This document shows, piece by piece, positions 14,542 through 22,100 of a stretch of DNA of 26,386 nucleotides. Origin of the DNA: a virus; IMG/VR virus record IMGVR_UViG_3300027976_000185, positions 1 to 26,386 of that record; one strand, written 5' to 3'. Under the pieces are notes generated by a model, which saw nothing but the letters and a program-made list of their open reading frames with translations, searched no databases and was not told where the DNA came from. Every line of letters starts with the position of its first letter. Position 1 is the first letter of the stretch. A program made the translations under genes and the position numbers.

Positions 14542-15525
14542 ATGCCGGACTTCGGTGGTTACAGGATCGGATTGAATGGCAGCCCGGGGCCGAATGGCCC
14601 GCTGGGCGGACCGGGTCCGTTCGGAGCTTTCGGCCCGAACGGACCGGCAGGGCCGACAGGCTCAGCCGGACCAACGGGAGCACCAGGCCCCGTTTCCCCC
14701 GGGCCTACGGGCCCCGTTGGTCCGGTTGGGACTTCAGGCATCGCTGGAGGAACGGGCATTACCGGAGCGAAGGGTCCAAACGGCCCTCCTGGCACAGGCC
14801 CTTCAGGTGCGGTCGGTCCGCCGGGTCCAACAGGTCCGTCTGGGCCAAGACCTCCTGGTCCTCCGGGTCCTGCGGGCCCTGCGGGCGCAACAGGCCCAAC
14901 CGGTTCTTCTCCGGCAGGTCCGGCGGGCATTGCGGGCCCTGCTGGCGGTCCGGGTCCGACAGGAGCATCTCCTGCAGGCGGCGTTGGTCCGACAGGTCCC
15001 ACCGGGTCCGTAGGCCCAACGGGGTCATCCCCTGCGGGCGGCGCTGGTCCGACAGGTCCGTCCGGATCTGCGGGTCCTGCGGGCGGCTCTCCCGTCGGTC
15101 CGACAGGCCCGACAGGCCCGGCAGGCCCGACGGGTCCGACGAGCAACCTGAACATTCAGGTTCAATTTAGCCTCACGGACCCCGGTCCGTCGATAACGCA
15201 TGGCGTCCGGTTCCTGCGCAGTGGCGTGATGCAATTGCAGCAGGGTGGCGGCAGCTGGACAGACGACTCGGACGAGTGGGTGATTACCGGTCGAAGCGCC
15301 ACCGTCGGCGATCTCTATGAGGTGAGGCTGACGCAGGTCAGCGGGAGCCCGACTAATGGCGGCGGGCTGACACTGGGGACGTGGTATCGAATTGATTCGA
15401 CGAGGGAATACACGTTTAGCTATCCAGCTTCGGCCAACGGAATCTTTAATATGCAGCTGCGCAGATATTCCGATGGCACGGCGCTGCGCAACAAAAACAT
15501 CGAGATGTACGTTGAGGCGCTGTAG
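14542..15525 (+). CDS. Collagen-like fibre protein 2 with C-terminal beta head
   Basis: A 327-residue protein: short leader ([12 protein letters not shown]), collagen-like Gly-X-Y stalk to about residue 200, then a beta-rich head (201-327, beginning [18 protein letters not shown], ending IEMYVEAL). The stalk is less regular than protein 1. From residue 121 a one-register break of the form [18 protein letters not shown] recurs at 121, 141, 161 and 181, exactly every 20 residues. The frame stays open upstream to 14050, but that part is a shifted reading of the previous collagen gene, so ATG 14542 is the start. No strong ribosome site precedes it; with only one base between stop and start it is probably translated by reinitiation. 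Confidence 0.85.
   Translation: MPDFGGYRIGLNGSPGPNGPLGGPGPFGAFGPNGPAGPTGSAGPTGAPGPVSPGPTGPVGPVGTSGIAGGTGITGAKGPNGPPGTGPSGAVGPPGPTGPSGPRPPGPPGPAGPAGATGPTGSSPAGPAGIAGPAGGPGPTGASPAGGVGPTGPTGSVGPTGSSPAGGAGPTGPSGSAGPAGGSPVGPTGPTGPAGPTGPTSNLNIQVQFSLTDPGPSITHGVRFLRSGVMQLQQGGGSWTDDSDEWVITGRSATVGDLYEVRLTQVSGSPTNGGGLTLGTWYRIDSTREYTFSYPASANGIFNMQLRRYSDGTALRNKNIEMYVEAL
14902..15141 (+). repeat. Four 60-bp tandem units in the collagen stalk
   Basis: Four degenerate units of 60 bp (20 residues) start at 14902, 14962, 15022 and 15082. Each begins with a glycine and a Ser/Pro interruption ([20 protein letters not shown]) and continues with six Gly-X-Y-like triplets. They imply expansion by unequal recombination and create evenly spaced hinges in the triple helix. 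Confidence 0.75.
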
Positions 15526-15543
15526 AGAAAATAGGGGAAAAGC

Positions 15544-16167
15544 ATGAGATGGCAGATCGCAACACCGCAGAAAAAGGAGTTCCCTCCTTTCGTCAAGTAC
15601 GAGGAGCTGTTCTCACCGCCTGAGTGCGTGGAGATCATACGAAGCGGACACGTCCTTGGACTGTCTGATGGCACCATCGGGAATGGCAAGGATTCCGTTC
15701 CCGTTGTCGATCAGGCGTATCGCAAGGTGCAGACCGCATTCATGCCGCCGATCGATATTGATCGCAAGATCGATCTTCGCTGGCTGTACAAACGGCTGGA
15801 TGAACGCGTGCAGTGGACCAACAGAGATTACTACGAGTTCGATCTGGTCGGCTTTGACGAAGGCATTGTGTTCCTGAAGTACGAAGCAGACGACGAGACG
15901 CCCGGTCACTACAAGTGGCATCAGGACTTCGGCGGCGGTCCGTCTTCGTTGCGGAAGCTGTCGATCGTGGTCCAGCTGTCGCCACCAGAGTCGTACGACG
16001 GGTGCGAGCTGTCTATATTCACGAATCAGGCGTTTATTCCCCAGGGCAGCACAAAGCAGGGGGACACGATCATCTTCCCGTCGTGGACACCCCACATGGT
16101 CAGCGACATCACGCGTGGTACGCGGTATGCACTGGCAGTGTGGGTAGCCGGACCGAGGTTCCGATAA
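15544..16167 (+). CDS. 2-oxoglutarate/Fe(II) dioxygenase, prolyl-hydroxylase type
   Basis: A 207-residue enzyme of the double-stranded beta-helix dioxygenase family (prolyl 4-hydroxylase/PKHD group, as in YbiX). The iron triad is clear: H126 and D128 in HYKWHQDFG, and H184 in PSWTPHMV. R194, ten residues after H184 in RGTRYALAVW, is the expected 2-oxoglutarate carboxylate ligand. The strands YDGCELSIF and GDTIIFPSWTPH match the core of the family. It would hydroxylate a side chain while converting 2-oxoglutarate to succinate. GGGGA precedes the ATG at 15544. It sits between collagen-like genes 2 and 3, so the collagen-like stalks are the obvious candidate substrates, though that is inference. 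A different protein substrate is possible. Confidence 0.88.
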   Translation: MRWQIATPQKKEFPPFVKYEELFSPPECVEIIRSGHVLGLSDGTIGNGKDSVPVVDQAYRKVQTAFMPPIDIDRKIDLRWLYKRLDERVQWTNRDYYEFDLVGFDEGIVFLKYEADDETPGHYKWHQDFGGGPSSLRKLSIVVQLSPPESYDGCELSIFTNQAFIPQGSTKQGDTIIFPSWTPHMVSDITRGTRYALAVWVAGPRFR

Positions 16168-16170
16168 CCC

Positions 16171-16317
16171 ATGGCTGACACCGTAAGAACGCTGGCGGAG
16201 ATCCTTGCAAGGCTGCCAGACAACCAAGACGCGCTGATCTCACCGCAGGACATGCGGGACTTCGCCGTGTCTGTGGGCGGCTTTGCGGTGTCATGGTCAG
16301 AAGTGACGGCATTCTGA
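16171..16317 (+). CDS. Truncated paralogue of a fibre head domain
   Basis: A 48-residue protein (MADTVRTLAEILARLPDNQD and so on) starting three bases after the dioxygenase stop, with only a weak GAGG 12 bases upstream. Residues 1-35 match the N-terminus of collagen-like protein 3: by my count about 79 of the first 105 bases are identical, with many differences at third positions, so the copy is old and still under protein-level selection. The shared part (RTLAEILARLPDNQ, then [12 protein letters not shown]) is a phage structural-protein N-terminal domain I have seen in other fibre proteins. This copy has lost the stalk. It may be a solitary anchor or a remnant of a fourth collagen gene. Confidence 0.65.
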   Translation: MADTVRTLAEILARLPDNQDALISPQDMRDFAVSVGGFAVSWSEVTAF

Positions 16318-16342
16318 TGACGACAGATAAACGGAGACGCGC

Positions 16343-16990
16343 ATGGTAGACACAGTACGAACGCTGGCCGACATCATTGCCCGCCTGCCGGACAATCAGG
16401 CCGGGAATATCACACCACAGGCGATGCGTGACTTCGCCGTTTCCGTCGAGGCTGGGTTCGTCCATATGGCCGCGATCCAGTTGTTGGACGACGAGGGCGA
16501 TGTCTTCGGCGCGGTCAGCGGACGGGTATTCAACGAGGCCATCGCGGCAGTCACCATTGTCGGGGTGCCGGGACCGCCGGGACCGCTGGGCCCCAACGGT
16601 CCGGCCGGTCCTCCAGGTTCGGACGGCGCGACGGGAGTCATCGGCAACCCTGGTACGCCGGGAGTCATCGGTCCTGCAGGCGCTTTGGGCCCGACCGGAC
16701 CTACTGGCAGTACAGGTTCTGCGGGTCCAACGGGATCCGGCGGCCCTCCGGGATCGACAGGCCCCAACGGCCTTAACGGAGCGGACCGTGGTCCGGTTAT
16801 TGTTGTGGGCTGGGGGCTGTCACCTGACTATGCAGCCGGGCTGGAGGGGAACATCTATCTGGAGTTGCCGTCCGGCACGCCTGTCGGCCCGTATGCCCCG
16901 GTTGGACTGGTGGTGATCTCCGATTTCGGAGAGGTCCCGTCTTATTCGGCGGGGCTTGAAGGGAACATCTATCTGGAGCTGCAGGCATGA
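16343..16990 (+). CDS. Collagen-like fibre protein 3 with N-terminal anchor domain
   Basis: A 215-residue protein with GGAG at 16333-16336 before the ATG. Residues 1-72 form the structural anchor shared with the small gene upstream ([27 protein letters not shown]), followed by about 25 Gly-X-Y triplets (residues 75-150) and a 65-residue C-terminus. That C-terminus has two near-copies of the phrase [11 protein letters not shown] (about 165-175 and 203-213), suggesting a small duplicated beta unit. It overlaps the next gene by ATGA. Because anchor, stalk and tip are all present, it looks like a complete short fibre. Confidence 0.85.
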   Translation: MVDTVRTLADIIARLPDNQAGNITPQAMRDFAVSVEAGFVHMAAIQLLDDEGDVFGAVSGRVFNEAIAAVTIVGVPGPPGPLGPNGPAGPPGSDGATGVIGNPGTPGVIGPAGALGPTGPTGSTGSAGPTGSGGPPGSTGPNGLNGADRGPVIVVGWGLSPDYAAGLEGNIYLELPSGTPVGPYAPVGLVVISDFGEVPSYSAGLEGNIYLELQA

Positions 16991-17277
16991 CCGAAGAAAG
17001 AAACTCCCGGGTGATCCTCGTATCGTGGCTGCAGCTCATTGCGGGCACACTTGCGATATGCGCAACTCTGTTGGCGGGCAACGTCTGGGTGATGGAAAAG
17101 GTAGCTGGCGAGGTAGTCACTGACGCAATTGAGAAACACGCCGTGCAGGGGCACACGATAGCGAGCTACGAGTCACGAATCAATCAGGCCGTAGTATCCG
17201 CCGATCTGGCCAACATCAAGGCGCTGCTGATCAGGATCGAGAGCAAGATGGACAAGCTCGAGGATCGGGAGCGGTGA
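16987..17277 (+). CDS. Single-span membrane protein with coiled coil (lysis region)
   Basis: A 96-residue protein with one clear membrane span at about residues 10-36 ([20 protein letters not shown] and on). It is followed by a soluble helical part with coiled-coil character at the C-terminus ([20 protein letters not shown]). N-terminal anchor plus periplasmic coiled coil is the layout of an inner-membrane spanin, and some holins or antiholins look alike. It starts in an ATGA overlap with collagen protein 3 and lies just before the probable holin and the endolysin, so a role in lysis is likely. Which role cannot be decided from sequence alone. Confidence 0.65.
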   Translation: MTEERNSRVILVSWLQLIAGTLAICATLLAGNVWVMEKVAGEVVTDAIEKHAVQGHTIASYESRINQAVVSADLANIKALLIRIESKMDKLEDRER

Positions 17278-17307
17278 TTTTCGAACTTATCAAACAGGAG
17301 CCTGACA

Positions 17308-17598
17308 ATGAGTGCTGAAGCCGCAATCAACGCCGCCATGGCGGCACTGGGCGTAATGCTGACTTCGTTCCTCGCGCTGCTGCAGACAGACAGCGAGATA
17401 ACCGACCGTGCCGTCGCCATCGTCCTGATCGGGTCGGCGATCAACTTCCTGCAAAACTACAAGGCCGTCTCCATCCGGCAGTTCACTTCGACGCAGATCC
17501 TGAACCAGCCATCTGACTATGTGCGGATCTCCGATCTCAAGAAGGACGACAAGCAAGTTACTGCCATGTTGGCAGTGATCGACGAGGAGCGGATATGA
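17308..17598 (+). CDS. Probable holin (two membrane spans)
   Basis: A 96-residue protein with CAGGAG at 17294-17299 before the ATG. Two hydrophobic segments are visible (AALGVMLTSFLALL at about 12-25 and AVAIVLIGSAINFL at about 36-49), separated by a short polar turn, then a hydrophilic tail. Size, two spans and position just before the endolysin (ATGA overlap) fit a holin, which would release the endolysin through the inner membrane. No specific holin family is recognised. Its 3' end carries a perfect copy of the dispersed palindrome (17560-17576), encoding VTAMLAV, seven bases before the endolysin ribosome binding site. Confidence 0.7.
   Translation: MSAEAAINAAMAALGVMLTSFLALLQTDSEITDRAVAIVLIGSAINFLQNYKAVSIRQFTSTQILNQPSDYVRISDLKKDDKQVTAMLAVIDEERI
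17560..17576 (+). repeat. Dispersed 17-bp palindrome, copy D
   Basis: ACTGCCATGTTGGCAGT is identical to copy C. It lies within the probable holin gene and seven bases before GAGGAG (17584-17589) of the endolysin gene. With its ten-base 5' flank it matches copy B at 25 of 27 positions. Confidence 0.9.
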
Positions 17599-17942
17599 GC
17601 GACCTGAACGACAAGCGAGTCGAGTTCATGCGGTGCGTCGCCCTGCTGGTGCTGTGGGCGAACGAAAACAACTTACCCGTCATCGGACGGGAGTTGGAGC
17701 GGACGGCTTCGCAGGCGGCCTTGTACGTCAAAAGCGGTGCCGGGATTGCGAACAGCCTGCACATGAAGATGCTGGCGATCGACTTGCATCGCGTCAAGGA
17801 CGGGAAGATCACGCTGGATGGCAGCGACTACAAGGCTCTTGCCGATCACTGGATCACGCTCCATCCTCTGGCGAGAGCGGGGTACTTCTTCAAACGAATG
17901 GACGCGTACCACTTCTCCTTCGAGCACGAGGGGGTCAAGTGA
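17595..17942 (+). CDS. Endolysin, M15-type peptidase (L-Ala-D-Glu or D-Ala-D-Ala type)
   Basis: A 115-residue zinc peptidase of the VanY/T5-endolysin-like M15 family that would cut peptidoglycan peptides at lysis. The zinc motif SLHMKMLAIDL gives H56 and D63 with the usual H-x6-D spacing; the third ligand is probably H106 in DAYHFSFEH, equivalent to the PHFE motif. A conserved Trp/Gly region (DHWITLHPLARAGYFF) precedes it. Length is typical for the minimal catalytic domain, and there is no cell-wall-binding domain or signal peptide, so export would depend on the holin. ATG overlaps the holin stop by four bases and has GAGGAG at 17584-17589. Confidence 0.85.
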   Translation: MSDLNDKRVEFMRCVALLVLWANENNLPVIGRELERTASQAALYVKSGAGIANSLHMKMLAIDLHRVKDGKITLDGSDYKALADHWITLHPLARAGYFFKRMDAYHFSFEHEGVK

Positions 17943-18547
17943 TCTATCTGGTCCACGGCATCCGAACAGACGGCGAAGACAACATCGACAGGATTGGCTT
18001 GACGATGACGCGCTTCGGCCACGTCGTGGTGGACACTCCGCTGGATGTACGACGCGCATGGAACGTGCGCCGGACCATGCAGCATGATGCGAACAGGCTG
18101 GCTGCCTTCATGGCAGGCGACCCGTGGCGTGAGCGAGTCATCATCGCTCACTCCCATGGTTGCAACATCGCCCTCGAAGCAGCCAAGCAGACAGCCGTCG
18201 CGTCTTTGTGGCTGTTCAACCCGGCGACATCATCGAAGTACGACCTTTCATATGTGCGCTGCCACACAGAACACATTTTCTGCATCTACAGCCCTACTGA
18301 TCTGGCTGTCCGACTGGGGAATATGATCCCTTTCAGGCATCCGTTCGGTGCGGCAGGGTACAAAGGATTCGCAGATCTTCCGGACAGGAACAATCTGGAG
18401 TCATTCGGCCATCACAGCATGGCCTTCAAAGAACCACTGGCCTCTAACTGGGGAAGGAATATCCATGAGTCGATGCTTAGGCTTGATAGTGAGCGCAGTA
18501 CTTTTGGCGGGCTGCGCAAGCGCGATCCTGCCGACCGAAGCCCCTGA
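17939..18547 (+). CDS. Alpha/beta hydrolase (esterase/lipase-like)
   Basis: A 202-residue protein starting with GTG at 17939, overlapping the endolysin stop (GTGA). It begins at once with the first core strand and oxyanion motif IYLVHGI (2-8). The nucleophile elbow AHSHG puts the serine at S72; D121 (IYSPTD) and H159 (SFGHHSM) complete a plausible triad. The substrate is unknown: candidates are lipids, an O-acetylated or acylated polysaccharide, or an envelope ester. Placement right after the endolysin recalls LysB-type lysis esterases of mycobacteriophages, but the Gram-negative features here argue for another substrate. The last 27 codons overlap the lipoprotein gene in another frame and look less constrained. 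Confidence 0.75.
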   Translation: MIYLVHGIRTDGEDNIDRIGLTMTRFGHVVVDTPLDVRRAWNVRRTMQHDANRLAAFMAGDPWRERVIIAHSHGCNIALEAAKQTAVASLWLFNPATSSKYDLSYVRCHTEHIFCIYSPTDLAVRLGNMIPFRHPFGAAGYKGFADLPDRNNLESFGHHSMAFKEPLASNWGRNIHESMLRLDSERSTFGGLRKRDPADRSP

Positions 18548-18713
18548 AAATGGCTCGGTTGTCAGGTTGTCTCACATACAGGGATCGTTTGGAATGCCAC
18601 CCGCCAGCGGCATTGCCGATACCTGCCAAGTGGTCATACTAGGGAGCCCGGACGGATGCGTTGTGATTGAACGGGAAGGCTGCAAAGTGAATACATGCGA
18701 GGTCGCAAAATGA
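18465..18713 (+). CDS. Small outer-membrane lipoprotein
   Basis: An 82-residue protein with a classical lipoprotein signal: MSRCLGLIVSAVLLAGC, lipobox LAGC with lipidated Cys at 17. GGGGAAGGA lies just before the ATG (18465), which is inside the hydrolase gene. The mature part has four further cysteines (TCQVV, DGCVV, EGCKV, NTCEV), probably forming disulphides in the periplasm. It is not proline-rich as outer spanins usually are. A spanin is possible from its place in the lysis region, but the cysteine-containing small fold also recalls phage Cor/Llp-type lipoproteins that block receptors against superinfection. Overlaps the next ATG by four bases. Confidence 0.75.
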   Translation: MSRCLGLIVSAVLLAGCASAILPTEAPENGSVVRLSHIQGSFGMPPASGIADTCQVVILGSPDGCVVIEREGCKVNTCEVAK

Positions 18714-19168
18714 AGGCACTGGTGATTCTGCTTATCTTGACGGGCTTCCAGCCGGTTTACGCCGACGACCTCGATGAGGCCATCGACTGCGGCATCCGAG
18801 CCTACGCTGAGTCGCAACCGCCTGCCGGATCCTGGGCGCAGCAACTGATCGCCGAACTGAAGGAGGACGTGCCCGCCAACACTCGGATTCAGTTGGGCGG
18901 CGTGAAGCTGTTGCTCACGTCATACCAGAGACAGGACGGCAACACCGCACGCGCTGAGCGCATGGGCACGATGAGTCACGCGATCCAAACCTGCCTGTCC
19001 CGCATCCCGACCAGACAGGTTTCTGCACACGACATTCTCGACAAAGCCGACGCCATCCTGACTGCCATGTATCCGCCTGCCCCTGAGATTGACCCGGCCA
19101 GCCTGATCGAGTGGGAAGCCGAGAAAGAAAAACGATTTGAGGCCGCACAGGAGCGAGCGAAAGAATGA
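18710..19168 (+). CDS. Exported helical protein, unknown
   Basis: A 152-residue protein starting at ATG 18710 (ATGA overlap) with a Sec-type signal peptide: MKALVILLILTGFQPVYA, predicted cut before DD. The mature part is charged, mostly helical, with two cysteines (IDCGI and QTCLS), and ends in a Glu/Lys/Arg-rich helix (WEAEKEKRFEAAQERAKE). It should act in the periplasm or outside the cell. I recognise no family. It lies between two other exported proteins, overlapping both, which suggests one co-translated envelope module. Confidence 0.7.
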   Translation: MKALVILLILTGFQPVYADDLDEAIDCGIRAYAESQPPAGSWAQQLIAELKEDVPANTRIQLGGVKLLLTSYQRQDGNTARAERMGTMSHAIQTCLSRIPTRQVSAHDILDKADAILTAMYPPAPEIDPASLIEWEAEKEKRFEAAQERAKE

Positions 19169-22100
19169 AGAAACTACTCGCACTGCTCCTGCTCATCTCA
19201 TCCGGCTATGCCAATGCACTGATCTGCCCCGACGGCGTATCACGTGCTGCGACTGTCCTCCTATGTCCTGCGCACCTCACACTGCCCAGCGTTGGACTGA
19301 TTACGACGACCAGCGCACAGATCATCGGCCAAGGCGATACCACTTCACGGGGCGCATTGCGGGGCATATTCATCAGCCTGAGCGCCTACCCTCCCGGCTG
19401 TACTGGCGCGAACTACCCACACGCCAATATGTCAAGCGCGGACCCTGCAACCGTGCAGGCCGCTGTTATCGCCCGAGCTGGGTGTACCCGACCTGACCTG
19501 ATCAAGCTGGGCTCCGGTGCATCGGCCTATACGACCGAGACACTGGTTGATACGGGCTATCACGCCAAGTCGGTCACAGGATTGGCTCCGGGAACTACCT
19601 ACTACGCGCATTCAATGGCGTTCGGCGGCGGGTGCGATGCGTTCCCCAATTTCACCCTGAACTGCCGTCGCCCCTCGGCTACCTCGCTGGTCAGCACCGT
19701 CGCATTCGTCACAGCCACAGATGTCGGTGGTGGTGGTGGTGGTACAGGTGGCACTACGCCGGTTGAACTGGTGGGTGAAAAGTTCGTCAACGATGGTGGT
19801 GCGTCTGCTCGGTTTATCAAAAACGGCGGCAACAACCTTCTGGACGGGCTGACTGATGCAAACGCATGGTCGACCCTGAGCAAAGTTGGTTGCGGCCTGC
19901 CTGCTGGCACCAACATTGGTATTCTCAACACCTCCACGTTTTCTAATGCTGCTGCACAGTTAGACCTTTGCTTTGACTCTACAGCAGGCGACTGGGCCAT
20001 CGTCGGTTCGTACAAACTCAACGCATCATCTGTCCCGGTGTTCACCGTCGACGCCATTCGTGGGGAGACTGAAACCGATCAGAAGGCGGCGATGGTGGGC
20101 AACATTACGCAAGACTGTATCGATGCACGGAACTGCCAGTACACATTGGCCACTTTCCAGGCTGGCGGAATGAGCAGTCAGTACGATCCTGCAATGAGCA
20201 TCACCGGCAACTACATCGAGGTTCGCAATCTCGATTCATCGATGTGGCCCGGTTACAGCTATCTGATTACAGGCACCGGCAATACATCGGCAGCAGACAC
20301 CGGTCCGGGTTCAACTCATCACATCATCATCGATGGCGTAGACACGGACAATAACGGAGGTGCTCCGTATGCCATCATCGATGGCGTCAAGGATGTCGTT
20401 GTCCGCAACAGTCGTCACAAGAACTGGGGCATGTGCTGGCAGTTGAAGGGGCTTGGAAACTCTTCGGAAAACTCAGACTATGTCTGCGATGGCAGTGCGG
20501 TCCCGTCAATCATGGGAACCGTCCGCTCGTATAACGCTCGTGTGCTGGTCGAAAACAATGACTCCTACGGTGGCATTGGCGAAGGCTACGATTGCGGCAG
20601 CACCTCCTCCCACATGATCCTACGTGGCAACCGTCACTACGGCTCACAGTCCGTGGGGGCATACGGCGACGGCTGTTCCAACTACGTGGTGGAAAACAAC
20701 ATCTTCATAGGTGGTCAGGACTACGGTGTGCAGGGTGCCGGGACTACCCTGCCTGGCAGCGGACTGTCCGGAGCAATGGCTGTCGACATCGAATCATGGC
20801 AGGGGGCCAACGCGAACAGCACTAATAATTATGTTGGTCGAAACAACTTACAGATCCGACCGGGATATTGCTTCAGCATGGCCATTAGCCAAGTAGCCGG
20901 CTCTAACGGCAGAACGGTTGGTATGCGTCTGCACGGCAACACCTGCATTAATGCGACCACCAGCGAATTCACGCAGTGGACACCAATCTACTCAGATGAT
21001 ATCCAGGTGCTGGATATCAGGAGCAATCTGATCTGGGACCAGGACTACGATTCCTGCAACATTACGGTCGCCACCAACGTGAGCAACAACCACTCGCACG
21101 CCACTCGTGTAGACCCGCAGTGTACTGGCCCCGACGCATCTACTGGCGACCCGATGCTAACCACAGCCTATGCGTCATGGGACAGTTACAAAGGCCCGTC
21201 CAGTTGGCCCGCATTCACGGATGCTCGACCTTTGTCAGGCTCGCCGCTCATAGACACCGGGTACTCGGCTACCGCTGCTGTGCTAGATTGGGCCAGTTTC
21301 GGGTTTGCTGCTACGGAAATGGCTGATTATAAATCAGGTGCCATAACCGCAGAGCACTGGGTCAAGGAGCGGTACTATGACGCGCTTAACCAACCTGTTG
21401 GGACCACGCCGCCCAAAGGCGCCGTTTGTGCTGCTACCGGATGCGACCCTGTAACGACTGGAGCGGCACGTGTACCCGACCCGGTTGCGGTCACCATTTC
21501 GCCGAATGGCCGATACTTCAGAAAGAATGGCACGACCTTCAATTGGGTCGGTTGCACGGCTTGGCTCTTGACCGACCTGACCACAGCGGACATGGATACG
21601 TTTTTCGACGACCGTGGGACACGCGGATGCAACGTCGTCAATGGTCCCATCATGATCAACCTGCTGGACTCGATCACGGCAGTCAACGGTCCTATCTCAA
21701 GCACTAGCCCATACACGATGCGCACGCAGTTCTTCATCGACAAGGTGGACCCCTTCGTCCAGAAAGCCACAGCTAAAGGGATGACGATCTTTTTCCCACT
21801 GTGCTGGGGACCGAACTGCAAGCGGGACATGATGGAGTCGGCAGTCAACGCACGGACCTACGCGAATTTCGTGGTCAGTCGATATGCGTCTTACGCCAAC
21901 ATCATCTGGGTGATTGCCGGCGAATACACGAAAATGGCTGACAACGCGCCATCTTACGTCACGCAGAGTGACGTGATGGACGCCAACGAACTGGCCATAC
22001 TTGACGCGCTGATTGCAGGCACTATGGCTAACAAGCACGTCGACAGCCTTGTGGTCCTGCATCCGGATGGCTGGAAGTCGACTACTGATACTGACCGGCA

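Noticed and set aside
13850-14575. A 241-codon + strand frame rich in Arg, Ser and Trp across collagen gene 1
   Set aside because: It is the shifted reading of GGN-CCN-NNN repeats; collagen frames lack stop codons in several phases. The Gly-X-Y frame has the coupled ATGA start.
13934-15155. Long antisense open frames that also read as collagen (Gly-Pro-X) proteins
   Set aside because: Glycine (GGN) and proline (CCN) codons are reverse complements, so any Gly-Pro-rich gene gives a Gly-Pro-rich antisense reading. No ribosome site or promoter supports a minus-strand gene, and all other genes are on the + strand.
18348-18464. Longer form of the lipoprotein starting at 18348
   Set aside because: It would put 39 residues before a classical lipoprotein signal peptide and overlaps the conserved end of the hydrolase. 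GGGGAAGGA and the signal peptide support ATG 18465.
19727-19745. GGT repeat tract as a possible phase-variation or microsatellite element
   Set aside because: It encodes a six-glycine linker between domains; a trinucleotide repeat cannot switch frame, so it is best read as a flexible hinge.
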